A stretch of DNA of 63,307 bases from Fragilaria crotonensis (taxonomy: Eukaryota; Bacillariophyta; Fragilariophyceae; Fragilariales; Fragilariaceae), in assembly GCA_022925895.1 (NCBI GenBank), contig JAKSYS010000347.1, forward strand, positions 1 to 63,307, read 5' to 3'. Below the pieces are notes generated by a model. That model saw only the letters and a list, made by a program, of their open reading frames with translations. It was not told the origin of the DNA and made no database searches. The position numbers and the translations under genes were made by a program. Of this stretch, positions 34,031 through 45,670 are shown piece by piece; the stretch's first letter is position 1, and the number at the start of each line of letters is the position of its first letter.

Positions 34031-37000
34031 AAAACTCAGACAGTTCTACCGAAATTGACGAAACAGAACATGAAACGTCAGCAATTCCTGAAAACTCACC
34101 CATTTCTGACACTCCTGCTCCTTTTATTGACACTTCGCAACAAAATCCGACAGAAAATCCGTCGAATCCCTTGCAGCGTCTGTCACGTGCAGTCGGACAA
34201 ATTCTAACACCAAAAACCCCCTTGTCCGACACAGCAGACCAAACCCAGCCTCCACCCGCTGAAATTGTTCCCAAAACACCAACGTCAAGACCAAACGCTC
34301 CGTTACCGACAAAACGCTCAGAAACTCACCCAACGTTCGCTTACCCGCCAAGACAAGAGACATTCTTCGACGACGACGACCAAGACGACGAACAAGAAGA
34401 CGACAACGGACCGCCTCAGATTCCCTTAGGTTCTCCTGATGCCCTGACTTCATCAACAAGAACCGACTTCACATATCCTCCGATTGAAGATCTGACAAGA
34501 ACGCTCCTGAAATACGCCAAGACTGCAAACCTTGAAAGCTGAACTATCCAAGTGATCTTCTCCAACGACGACGTCAGTTCAATGCCTTTATGGACAACCT
34601 TGAATTGTTTGCAACATATCCCCATGGACACGCAATGTCTTTGACCTTTGGCCAAAGCAAATCAGCTACTCCCATCCATGCATTGGCACAGCACTCTACA
34701 ACCTGATCTTCACCAACATCAGTGATCCTTGCCAGAAGCACATCATTGACTGTCCACCTGATGCCAGAACTGCCATTCTGACTCTAAGACGTCATTGTGC
34801 TCCACTCACCCAAGATCACATTGAACGCACGCGCGAATCCTTCTACTCGATCAAACAAGGTCACCAAGAAGTTGCGACATCATACTTGAATCGCATTCGG
34901 ACTCTAACGCGCGACTGCTATCATGCCGGTATCCCTAACACCGATGCCGACATTATCAAGCGAACCATCCGTGGCGGCAGCAATCACCACTTTTATGCTG
35001 CTTCCTACCAACGTTTTGACGCCGACATCCGTCGAGCTGAGTTGAATGACGAAGAACTACCCACTTTTGCGGAACTTGAGAGCCATTTGCTGAACATCGA
35101 CGACTCGCGTGGACTCACTCTCCCTTCCCAAAATCAACGCAATTACAACCAGCATGCAAATTCTGCACGTCAACCGTTTTCAAACCAATCCTCTCGACCT
35201 CGCCAAGGCACAACGCGCGTTTTCACACCACGCCAACAACATGCCTTCAGTTCTATGATGCGACCGTACACTGCTTCAAACAACAGACCACCGCATCGAC
35301 CAAACAATCGAGGACCGAATCAAGCTCCTGCACCACCAAGACAACATAACAACAATGATCGCAGGAGCACACCACAACAATCTCGCCCTTTTCAACAACA
35401 GAATCGCGGCTCACGCCCTCCTCTCAGACCGATATCTTCAAACAATGGAAATCAACGGCGCCTCCAAACAACACACCAGCTGTGAGACGAAACCCTAACA
35501 CATCCAATGCTGCAAATATTGTATGCAATAACTGTGGTAGACTTGGCCACTATGCTAATCGATGCATAACCGCCAATCGCTCATCAACTAACCAGAACAA
35601 CCGTGGAGGACCGCCGCCCAGAAATCCAAACAATGAAAATGCAGCACCCCGCAACCAGCGTGCTTACTTCATTACTGACTCAACTGCTTCTAACTCCCAT
35701 GCTTTTCACCATCAAGCATACATGGCCTCCTGTGACCTCCAGGACACCTTCAATGCCCATCTGCAGTTACCTCATGGCCTGATGTCAATGCTCCTCAGAT
35801 GGAAATCAACAGAGCATTGCTCAACAATGATTTCTTACCATCAGCACCAAACTCTCCACCCAACACAGGCTCAACAGAACTCTTCCCTGAAGACCCCTTA
35901 TCAACACATCAAAGATTTGGACCACCAAGTCTTGACAACTGGCTACCTGACAGTGGTGCCACATGTCATTATACACCCGTTTTCAGCGACCTTCGTGATG
36001 TTGAAGCCTGCCACATCCCTGTCTCTCTTGCTGACGGAACCACCAAGATCTCAACATTCAAAGGAACCACTGACTGCTACTTCACCTCTGATGAAGGACA
36101 AAAGTCTATCCTTGGCCTAACTGATGTTTATTATATTGAAGGTCTCAGCCACCGCCTTCTTTCCCTGACAACCATCTCTGCAACCCAGAATTTCACAGTC
36201 ATCATCCAGAACAGAGCCACTACAATCCAGTTCCCAAACAATTCAAAATACACATGGCCCCTGCTCCTGCATGAACTCCCAACACAGAATGCCTTTTCTA
36301 CCATGGCACAACCTGTGGACACCACACCTGATGAAACTTCCTTCTCCCCTGCATTTGACCAACATGTTGATCCTACACAAGCTGACACCTCAAGACCAAC
36401 AACTTCTTTGCCTCTTGAGACCATATCCCGTCGCCTTGCGCACCGAAATTTCCGCAATCTCATGACCGGATCCCTGCATCACGCTTGGAATGATCATACA
36501 CTCTCGCCTGCGATTGACAAAAACACTTGGCCAATTCGTATCTCGATTAGCCAAAAACACGCTCGCAGCAAAATTCCTCTCAGACAAGGCTCAGAACCGT
36601 TTCACCAACTTCACCTTGATCTCATGAGAAACCCCTTTCGGTTTGGACTCACCACTGCAACAAACTATTCAGCCTACCTCTTTATTGTCACAACACCTGG
36701 CAAGCTAACTGGCTGGATAGGACTTCCAACTGAAAGCACCACATCCATCATCACAGCCCTTAAGTCCTGGCTTACTCAGACAGAACTACTTGGCCGCACA
36801 AAGTCCGTCCGCTTCATCCGTACTGATGCCGGATCTGCCTTTACATCTGCAAAATTCATCACAGAATGCAACAACCTTGGAATTAAACTTGAAGCTGCTG
36901 CTCCAGAACACCAAGAAATGAATGGCATCTGTGAAGCCAAATGGAGAGAAGTTCACAACACTGCAAATGTACTTCTCAACACTGCCCGACTTGGCGGTGC

Positions 37001-39653
37001 CTTCTTCCATCATGCACATGCCTATGCTGTCAGCATTATTAATGCTTGCCCAGCCAAGAATGTGACTGATCCACATGGCAACCCAACCACACCCTTCCAA
37101 TACAGCTATGGCAGAAAACCGAGCCTTGCCAACTTCCGTGTATTTGGATGCCCTGTCTACTTCAAGCGCTACGAACCGACCTTCCGCAACAAGCTGATTA
37201 CCTATAAGCAACAACTCCAACGTGCTTCCCGTGGTATCTTCATCGGATTTCCAGAGAACTCAGCCGGATGGCTCGTTTACTCTCCTGATCATCCGCAGCG
37301 CATCGTTATCACTCGCGACGCCTACTTTGATGAAGACTTCAGCTCTGCCCTTGCCTTCGATTCAAAGCCCTTTGCCGGAGCCATTCCTATCCGATCTCAC
37401 TTGGATCCCAATGGACTCCAATCTTTGGACAACTCTGAACCATCAATTGTCCACCAAACGGATCTGCTGCCAATCTAGGCATCACACCATCCACCTATCT
37501 TGAAGAACTCCATGACTCTGAACAACTTTTACAAGCACAAGACAATGGCCCTTCAAGCACTACCCATCCAGAAGATGATATTGATGACACTGATCCCATC
37601 ACAGAATCTGACATCTCTCCTGGACCAACACCACCAACTCCTCAGCTGATCAACTGGACCTTTCACCAACTGAGACACACCCCACTTCACAAGGAAATGA
37701 CTTTATACTTCCAAGAGTGTGCTGAATCTCTGCCATCAGTTGATCCCATCCACACTGCCATGCTTGCCGTTGACGCATCCACAACTTCGCCCACCGACGA
37801 TCCAGTGGACAAGTATCTCCCTGAACCGCAATCCTTCAAAGCCGTTCTCAAACTTGACGATGACGTCCGCAACGCCTGGCTACATGCTATTCGCATGGAA
37901 ATCAAGAACTTAATCGACCACGATACCTTCATTCTGGGTGAACAACCCCGGAAAGATGAACTCATCATCCCTGTCAAACTTGTCTTGAAAGCAAAACAAA
38001 CTGCAACTGGTAAACTTGAAAACTTAAAGCTCGCCTTGTCGCCCGTGGCGACTTGGAAAACGACGATTGAAGAAAACTAAAGCTGCTTACCAGCAATTTC
38101 TCCAACAACAAAAACAAGACAATGCTGAAAACAATCCTGAATCCAGCAAGACAACTAACACCATCCCAATTGAGGTACCTCAACCTTTTGAGGACACATG
38201 GTCACCCTGTGCATCTTCAAGAGGGGTCAAGTTACTTCTCTCAACAATCTGTGCATCCCACCGCACTCTCAAAAGTGCCGACTTCATTGGCGCATATCTA
38301 CAAGCCAAAGTCATCGGTCGCCACTTTGTCAGACTTCCACTTGAGTATGCATATTACTTCCCTGAATATGCTAAATACTTTGGAACTCCAGCCCTTTTGA
38401 ACAAGGGAATCTATGGACTTGTTTACTCTGGAAAATATTGGAACATTGAATTCTCTGAATGGCTTTACTCCAAAGGATTCATCCAATCCCAGTCTGAACC
38501 CTCCTATTTTGTCTTTTACAACAAACACAACCAATGGTTACGCCTTCTCTTCTTTGTCGACGACATGCTCTACGCTGGCAGCAATGACGCCATCGAAAAA
38601 GAATTCGAAGAATCTGTCCGCAATCGCTTTGACGTCAAGTTCCTTGGACCTGCTCAATGGTTCTTGCAAATGCGTATCCATCAACACAAAGACAAAACCT
38701 ACACTCGACCAACATCGCTACGTTCTCAACACTTTGCAACGTTACGATCCCAACTCCGAGTTCCCTGAACGTGAAACACCATTCCCACCGGATTACACCT
38801 TCAGTAAAGACAATCGACCTGTCACCGATCATGACAAACAAGTTGTCGAACAACACGAGAAACGCCTCCCATTCCGCTCCGCTGTATGTACGCTACTCTA
38901 TCTTGCCTACAACACCCGTGCTGATATCCTCTTGCAGTCTGCAAACTTGCAAAAGCCTGCGTCTGCCCTGGCGAACTCGACTTCCGTGCTCTTATCTGGC
39001 TGATTGGCTACCTACGCCGTCGCCCATATTATGCCATCAAGTTCTACCCGGATGCCACGACCAACCCTGTTTACGACATATGTCGTCAACACCGCATTCC
39101 CCATTCCGACTTAACCGTATTTTCCGACGCCAGCTGGCAAGATTGCCCTGACACTGGCCGCTCTACTGTCGGTTATATGATCTTTCACAACGGTGCTCTC
39201 ATCGAAGCCAACTCTACGATGCCAACACCAATTGCTATGTCAACGTCCGAGGCCGAATACATGGCCGCATGCTCTGCATCCATGGCCACAGCTCACATTC
39301 GGATGCTACTCTACGACATGACATATCTCGGAACCAAACATTGGCGTGAATCTATGCAGCGTCTTCCAACCATTCCATCGATTCTCATGATCGACAACGA
39401 AGCCACTGTGCAGATCGCCAAGAACGGCAAATTAACCCGCAAGACTCGTCACATCGAACGACGTTTCCACTATGTCCGTCAAGGCCAACAAGACGGTATA
39501 CATCAACTACATTGGATACCTTGCGATTCTCAACTTGCCGACATCCTCACAAAAACACAAGTCTCTTCCAAAATTGATCAACACATTGACAAAGTCTTCT
39601 GTACACTGCCTGATCACATGCTACAAGCTACAAGTGAATCTACAGAGATTTGA
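34031..39653 (+). CDS. Copia gag-pol polyprotein (several one-base frame breaks)
   Basis: Gag: an acidic linker (PENSDSSTEIDETEHETSA), then a UBN2-like capsid (LYNLIFTNISDPCQKHIID, SFYSIKQGHQEVATSYLNRI, 34.7-35.1 kb) and a basic Asn/Arg-rich tail. Zinc knuckle CNNCGRLGHYANRC at 35524-35565 (CX2CX4HX4C). Protease active site LPDSGATCHYTP with Asp at 35949. Integrase D-D-E: HLDLM (Asp near 36618), RTDAGSAF (near 36824), NGICEAKW (near 36932). RT: KSADFIGAYLQAKV (near 38.28 kb) and FFVDDMLYAGS (near 38.56 kb). RNase H: MSTSEAEYMAACSAS (39.24 kb), IDNEATVQ and LADILTK near the end. Breaks occur near 34.54, 34.69, 35.48, 35.8, 37.47, 38.04 (two), 38.70 and 38.93 kb. Nearly all equal one missing base, so the real element may be intact. 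Confidence 0.88.
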
Positions 39654-39664
39654 TTCAAGAGGGG
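39654..39664 (+). promoter_or_regulatory. Polypurine tract
   Basis: TCAAGAGGGG lies immediately before the 3' LTR TGTTAAAC, the expected site for plus-strand priming. Confidence 0.8.
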
Positions 39665-40559
39665 TGTTAAACATCCAGTATCGCCCTACATATTTTTCTA
39701 TTATCCCTATCCCTAAACTGTCGCTCGCATGCACAGTAAAACATTACATCCGTGCTCCAGTAACCAGTGCGACACTGCACGACTGGAATCAAAACTCACG
39801 TCGATTCAAATCATGTTCATCTCGTTCCTCGAGTTTGAACATTGATTTTCAAACGACGCTCAACGCCTCGTTTACGAAAAACAACGCAGCCGTACGCTGC
39901 TGACCGTGATTGATATGAGGAGTGTTCCTGATTGTTCCAAGGAACACTCCCCATTCATCAGACCTCTCATTTCGGTCGCCCTCTCCTTTTTCCCACAATT
40001 GTCAATTTTTCATATTTTAGTGTCACTCACCTTTTTACTTACTGCACATATTTTTCGCACGATGATGATGATCGACCATGACGCGTTTTTACCCGCCGTC
40101 GTCATGACATCATATACACCGTGCTGTACAAATATTAGTAGCCAGTACGACGGTACTCACTACAACGACAATACAGCACAACACGGCGACCGGTACAACA
40201 GTACCTTCGCACACAACTTCCTCTGCCCGTCGATAGTACGCGCACGTCTGAGTTTACCGTTACTGTACATAACGATAAACCAATAGACAGTGCCCACTAT
40301 ACGACACGCGATATTTCTACTAGTCAGTCTCTCGCACATTCATGTAGCGATAGAACGACAGATAGTACACATATCGTTATCTGTAGCGGTAGACAGCACT
40401 GCGTAGCTGTACCGTTTATAGATGAACTATGCAGTAGTCAGTGTCGTACTAGACACTTACCTACTGGGGGCGTACCCCGTAACGGTTACGTCCTGGTTCT
40501 TAACCCGAACCCTATGCCGACCTGCGCGTCGCTAGGTTCCGTTAACCCGAACCATATCA
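39665..40559 (+). repeat. 3' LTR
   Basis: 895 bp, nearly identical to the 5' LTR, ends CCATATCA, followed by the target duplication ACTTC. It carries the same 11-bp inverted repeat (39919-39950). Confidence 0.95.
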
Positions 40560-40834
40560 ACTTCACCTCGTGCACGCTCTGACTGAAAGAGTTTTTTTAA
40601 GATCGGTTCTCCAAAAGAAAACTACCAGGTACACTTGAACTAACATTGAATGAAGATGAAGTCAATTGCATACTCGTATAATGGCCTCACCTTGTCCTCG
40701 GTACAAGCATAGCAACAAGGACCAAGCACAAGAGTACCGTACTCTAAGAACTGCCGTCAGTAACCTTCTGCGACAACTACCTGTTCTCTGGTATCCAATC
40801 CGTGCAAAGAACCATATTTGAGGTTCGAACTCTA

Positions 40835-41722
40835 TCATGAAGATAAGATGGAATCCACCTCCGCCTTAGTAAGAGGCCTCCACTGACCTTGGGGAAGGTC
40901 CTCAAGCAGAACAGGGCCTACCCTTACTCTCTCCAAGGTGATAACATGAAAGCCTAATAACTCCCGTAACATTCTCCGAATCTGATGCTTCCGTCCTTCC
41001 TTGAGGATGATCCTTAGCTTTTCTCCGCGCTCTATCCACTTTGCCTGCAATGGTTTCAACGGACGTGTTTCCCCAAACAAAAATTTGCCACCTCTTGTCA
41101 AGACTTTGAGGTCGTGGGATGGCGCAGGTAGCGACGTCATTCCCTTTTCCCGTTCGACTCTGGAGATATGTTGCGCTCTTTCCACCGACACAATATATTC
41201 CTTCTCGATTTTCCCAGAGGCAGATACTAGCTTTTTAGCCAAAACTCCAGACTTGCTGAAGATGAGCAAGCCTGTGCTGTGAAGATCCAATCTACCAGCG
41301 GCAACAAATCCTCTATTGTCGAAGAACCGCTGATAACCTTTTGAAACACGAAGGCAATTCTCTTCGGTGATAAGCTTGATTGCAGGTAAGTGGCCATCCT
41401 CCGGCTGACCGGAAACATAACCAAGTGGTTTGTTCAATACAATGGCCGATACCTCATATTTCCTGTCATCATGGTCCACAATAGTGATATCCGTCTCCTT
41501 GAAGTCGACCTTCTGTCCTAAAAGGGCGACTTCTCCCTTGACCATCACTCTTCCGGAAACAAGCAACTGATCGGCTTCTCTTCGACTGGACAAGTCTAGT
41601 TCGCTCATACGTTTCGATAGTCGAACGAGATGTTGTTCAAACCCTGTTGCAAGATATCTCTGTTGCCTGAATGAGGAGGACGACGCACTATACAGCCATA
41701 GTCTCCGTGATGATGACCACAT
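40835..41722 (-). CDS. RsuA/RluB/E-type rRNA pseudouridine synthase, organellar
   Basis: An intact 295-residue enzyme that isomerises a uridine in rRNA. Residues 1-27 (MWSSSRRLWLYSASSSSFRQ, then QRYLATG) look like a mitochondrial presequence: basic, Ser-rich, no acidic residues. The S4 RNA-binding domain follows (RLSKRMSELDLSSRREADQL, then LVSGRVMVKG). The catalytic domain starts with VLNKPLGYVSG, then GRLDLHSTGLLIFSKSG with the catalytic Asp (about residues 145-160). Motifs II-III follow: KEYIVSVE and LKEGRKHQIRRMLRELLG. The C-terminal block RVRVGPVLLEDLPQGQWRPL is typical of RsuA/RluB. A plastid location is possible, but no secretory signal is seen. It is a single exon with no frame break. 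Confidence 0.88.
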   Translation of the reverse strand: MWSSSRRLWLYSASSSSFRQQRYLATGFEQHLVRLSKRMSELDLSSRREADQLLVSGRVMVKGEVALLGQKVDFKETDITIVDHDDRKYEVSAIVLNKPLGYVSGQPEDGHLPAIKLITEENCLRVSKGYQRFFDNRGFVAAGRLDLHSTGLLIFSKSGVLAKKLVSASGKIEKEYIVSVERAQHISRVEREKGMTSLPAPSHDLKVLTRGGKFLFGETRPLKPLQAKWIERGEKLRIILKEGRKHQIRRMLRELLGFHVITLERVRVGPVLLEDLPQGQWRPLTKAEVDSILSS

Positions 41723-42436
41723 GTTGCACGAACGCAGTCAAGTTCTAGACTTCTAGTAGGTTCTTACTCTACAGGTAGTGGTTTGCTGCGATGGCATGAT
41801 GTGCGGTCTTGTCAGTCGTCACTTCTCATCACTTCTCACTTCCTCCATCGAATCGAATGGCCAGTATGCCAGTATCGTGTCATAACAACCGCGCTGCATG
41901 CATACGCATCCATACTGTAGTATCATCCTACGTAGCTGAGCGAACCTCAAATTGTGCTCCATGTCCGGCAATTGACAGTTGGAAACCGGATCGAAGAGAA
42001 TAAAATTTCTCTTTTCCGAACCGCTTCCATTCGTAAGTCTAAACCGTTTTCAAACCGTATGTTCATAGGTATCCCCTTACTGATTATGTCCCAATACTGA
42101 AAGGTTTGCATGCGTAAGATTCCACATACAAATCGCCACGTCATTAATGATTTGCATACTTATGTTCAAAAGCTAGAAAAAGATGACGTCTCTGCCTCAG
42201 TGGATTTTGATTGGTGAGAGGGCGTTATAAGCGCGTTTATTCTTAAATTCGCTATTCTCACACATTCCTGTCAACGTGGTGAGATATTCTCCTGAGTTGT
42301 CATCCGCCGTGTTCATCGTTGCATTCGTAATTCGTAGCCGCTTCGATATTCGTCATCGCAAGTTGTGTCATATTGTAGTTTGTAGTACCTGGTACCTTGT
42401 CGACAATTATCGAGCATTGCAGTCACAAAATAGATC
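41723..42436. other. Bidirectional promoter region, no gene seen
   Basis: Separates two divergently transcribed genes. It holds GTAACGTCA-like words near 42180 (GATGACGTC) and a GTACCTGGTACC word at 42387-42398 about 40 bp upstream of the plastid gene's ATG. No coding sequence is visible. Confidence 0.4.
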
Positions 42437-43591
42437 ATGAATATTTCTAAAGCAGCCTTACTCGTGAGCCTAGCCTCTACAGCCCATGGCTTTGTTGCTC
42501 CCACCGGAAACGCTTTCGCTTTCACACGTTCCGGGAGACATGATGTTAAAATAAGCATGGCCGCAACTCCGGAGGACGAAATCGCCGCATTACGAGCAGC
42601 AGCAGCAAGAGCTAGAGAAGAAGCAGATATTCTCTCTGCTGCGCTGGGAAAGAAACCTGCTGCCTCGACTGCGGCAACTGTCAAGGCGTCAATGTCCATT
42701 GATGACGCCTTGGCGAAAACATCCGGGATCAACTTTGAAGGCGGCGACGCAGTCTCCCAGACCATGTTGCTAGACGAGCTCACTACCGGTGGCGATTTCG
42801 CTCTCTGGAAATCAGCTGCGAAAGACCAGTCACTCCGAACGTTTCCAGTTTCGCTGAAATTTCTGGAGAGTCGAACTGCCGGAAAGGTCAACGGAGACTC
42901 ACTTGGCCTTACGGGAGAGGGTGAGGTTGGCCTGGAAGACTTTAAGTATGCTACTCTTGGGGTAACTGTCGCCTGCTCAGTAATTGGCGTCGCTGCACTG
43001 GCCTTCCTTCCAGAGAATGTTGGTGCTGCGGTCTGCTACTTGGTTGCACTCATTCCTATTGGTTTCTTGGCCGTCGGATCTACTGCTCCTGCTGCGATCG
43101 CAAATGTTATTGTTGCTGCAAGGGGAAATCTGACGACGACGATCAGCGACTGGAACGTATATGCCGCCACGAAAGTGCACATTTTCTATGTGGTTACCTT
43201 TGTGGACTTCCAGTGAAGCAATATGCAGTGTTGGACAGTGGTGTCCCTTGTGTTGAATTTCACGCGTCATCTGAAGGCGATGTCACGAGTCGTGAATTCT
43301 CACCTGAAGAAGTTGCCACTCTCTCCGTGGTTGCCATGTCGGGTTCGGTGGGAGAAATTATCGAGTTTGGATCCGCGAAGGTGGCGAAAATGACCTCATC
43401 GGATTGGAGGCTGTTTTCGTCGTAGCAAGGAGTTTATTGGAGCTCAAAAACAACAAGACTTGACTCGATGGGGTGCCTTGACGGCGTTCCAGCTCTTGAC
43501 GAAGAACAAGGAAAAATACGACGCATTAGTCGAGGCCTTTCGGGACAAGAAGTCTGTGTCCGAATGTGTCGCTCTCTTGGAATCAAGATGA
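42437..43591 (+). CDS. Plastid-targeted M41/FtsH-protease-like protein without AAA domain
   Basis: Residues 1-18 are a signal peptide ending AHGF-VAP, the complex-plastid import motif. The transit region is followed by an Ala-rich coiled coil (EDEIAALRAAAARAREEADI). The middle domain has ALWKSAAKDQSLRTFPVSLK and two TM helices (YATLGVTVACSVIGVAALAF and AVCYLVALIPIGFLAVGST). A C-terminal domain carries ERICRHESAHFLCGYLCGLP (about 43160-43225), with an HESAH zinc-protease (HExxH) motif. Later blocks are GGENDLIGLEAV and GAQKQQDLTRWGALTAFQLL, like the second metal-ligand region of M41 peptidases. There is no Walker A/B. The frame shifts three times by one missing base: near 43120 (GGGG), 43380 (GG) and 43413 (TTTT). 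The stop is at 43589. Related plant plastid proteins exist without known activity; whether it cleaves is open. Confidence 0.8.
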
Positions 43592-43663
43592 ACAATGGTG
43601 GCGTTAATATATTACATAGAAACGGATTTTCAAAAGCGCCCTACAGTGTCGGTGATAATCCAT

Positions 43664-44910
43664 TTATATACTTTGCACGTCAGCGATAGCTTTGCGGCAA
43701 GCGCGAGCCCGCGTTTTCAATACCTCGGCTGTGCAGGAATCCGCATTGACCACGATTTGAAAAGTGCAATTTCGATCACTATCGTACATGCTCGCGATGA
43801 GTTCGCTCAGATCAGCCGCACACCCTTCAAAGCCTCACCGCAAACGTGCGTTACTACATCTCCTTTCTGTAAACCAAGTTTTCCTGCTTGCCCCTTGACA
43901 GAACCGATTTTGACCCGGGCCTGGGGTGGCAAATGTGTGCTCTCCGCTTCTCCCAAGATGTTGTCGACCCCACGGTTTGGCTTTTGTTTCCCCACATAAA
44001 CTCGAGTGAACGCGTCCGCAATGCTACCGTCCCATTGATCATCATGAAACGTGATGACCTTCTTGGAGTTGGGGAACGCGGTGAGTACGAAATACTTCGG
44101 CATCCTCGCGGGAAGCGGATATCGTTTTCGAAAGAGTTCCATTTTTTCGATGTGCTTCCTTTCCTCGGCCCACGATCTTTGGGAGGCATTCTTGGGAGCC
44201 ATCCCTTTAATCATGAGCTGCTGAATACCATTCAGGATCTGAGCGCCAGAAGCAAGGCTCTCGGGATTCCCCGAAACAAATAGATCTTGCACGTATCGAC
44301 GCTCGTCATCGGACATGGCAGATTCGACGCCTTGGAACAACGTGGTGTCAATGAATGCCTTTTCTACCACTGGAGCCGTTGCGTCATCATCTTCATGCTC
44401 GTACGAAAGCGGAGCAGGTAAATCATCAGTATTTCCGTGGTCAGCATGAAACTGAATTAATCTTGCTTCAGCGTTTTGAACATCCTTTGCATACAGAGTA
44501 ATGTAATCATGTTTCATTCTAAGCTCAGTAGCGTTCAGTTCCGAGTCATCGATATCGCGAAACTTTTCCGCAGTTTTGGCCTTGCGCAACATGACCGTAT
44601 CTGTGATTGTGCGGCTCAAGTTCCCTCGACACTGAGGACATTGAAGCGAAACTTTGACATGGCGGTTGCCGTCGGATGCCATCTGATAATCGTCTTTCGA
44701 GGAAGATATGAGGTGCTCAACACAAGACAGACAGAAGTTGTACCCACAGGCCGAAGGGCACAAAAGAGGATACATTACATCGGCCTCACTCATGCCATCT
44801 AAGCAAATGGGACATTCGGCTGCAAGGGTGTGTTCGGCGGTTAGGTCGTGTAATACATGTGGTATGTCATGTGACGTACGGTCATTCAACGTCTGGAGTA
44901 CAAGAAGCAA
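43664..44910 (-). CDS. RING-finger protein with PDZ-like C-terminus
   Basis: RING-type domain near the N-terminus: CPICLDGMSEADVMYPLLCP, ACGYNFCLSCVEHL, CPQCRGNL (44835-44610). It fits the C3HC4-like pattern with a long insert (SSSKDDYQMASDGNRHVKVS) before the last Cys pair, suggesting an E3 ubiquitin ligase. A helical region (LRMKHDYITLYAKDVQNAEA) and an acidic linker follow. The end (LPPQARVKIGSVKGQAGKLG, then LQKGDVVTHVCGEALKG) resembles the ligand-groove part of a PDZ domain. After one missing base in a GGG run near 43838, the frame continues CAADLSELIASMYDS, FQIVVNADSCTAEVLKTRA and stops at 43664. The true start is probably in an upstream exon: a donor-like GTAAGC lies near 44995 and an acceptor-like CTCCAG at 44893. 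The stop lies 72 bp from that of the convergent plastid peptidase gene. Confidence 0.7.
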
Positions 44911-44939
44911 TTATCCAATCATCATTTGTCAACAGAAAC

Positions 44940-45670
44940 TGAAAAATCAGCCACATCATTGTACAATAGTCGTAAGTTTCAGCTTACCGTCATTCGAGCG
45001 CATCATCGTTGCTGCGTTTGTCTTCTGTCAGATTACGAGATGCTGTATCATACGTAGTTTCAGGTTTTCCGAAATTGATTCACAAGATGCAAAATTGGGT
45101 CAGGTCCGAGTATAGGACAAGACACAAGGGGATGAGTATGAGGTGATTGTACCAGGTAGAGTACAGTACCAGGTATGTACCACAACACCAATACACGTAC
45201 AGTACCTGGTACAAGTATGCATACAGATTTAAGAATTTTTGGCACGACCACGATACATACCTGCTACAGTACTACTTGCTGGTAGTAGTAGAGTATTCTG
45301 AGTACGATGATGGACATGACCATACGGAGCACACTGGTATGCATACAATTCGTGTCTATGCAGAAGTCGTACGATGTATTGTACTACACTACATCTACGA
45401 CTGGTATCGTACTTGTACCCCGTACTGCGTACTGACAAACTCGCAAGCGCCGGTATCCATACTAGTCGTATTCATCATACATCATACATCATACGGGCTA
45501 CCCAGACAGCAAACTGCGGACACAAACACGATGCTGCTCCACATGACTAAACGCTACTAGTAGTACCAGGTTCACCCCCGTTCCATTGCCTAGCTATGCA
45601 TTACCGTAAGACCCAGGTACTTTAACATTCCGAAGCGCTGCGCAGACTACCGGTAGTCATTGTCGGAAAC
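44940..45670. other. GTAC-rich spacer, possible upstream exon of RING gene
   Basis: Carries the likely 5' end of the RING-protein gene (ATGATGCGCTC on the minus strand near 45000). Then a 450-bp block rich in GTAC words follows (GTACCAGGTAGAGTACAGTA, ACAGTACCTGGTACAAG, GGTAGTAGTAGAG), and a CATACATCATACATCATAC microsatellite (45470-45495). No other gene. Confidence 0.5.

Larger units (their letters stand above)
28560..40564 (+). mobile_element. Ty1/copia LTR retrotransposon with 5-bp target duplication
   Basis: LTRs at 28565-29458 and 39665-40559 begin TGTTAAACATCC and end CCATATCA. They are flanked by the direct repeat ACTTC (28560-28564 and 40560-40564), the 5-bp target duplication. By eye the LTRs differ at about five substitutions and three one-base indels, so the insertion is recent. 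The interior reads in the order 5' extra region, gag, zinc knuckle, protease, integrase, RT, RNase H; integrase before RT makes it copia. It sits between two minus-strand genes and breaks neither. The interior of 10.2 kb is about twice that of usual copia elements. Confidence 0.95.

Noticed and set aside
43213-43425. Separate small gene after the M41-like frame
   Set aside because: It is the continuation of the same protein after a one-base break; HESAH lies across the join.
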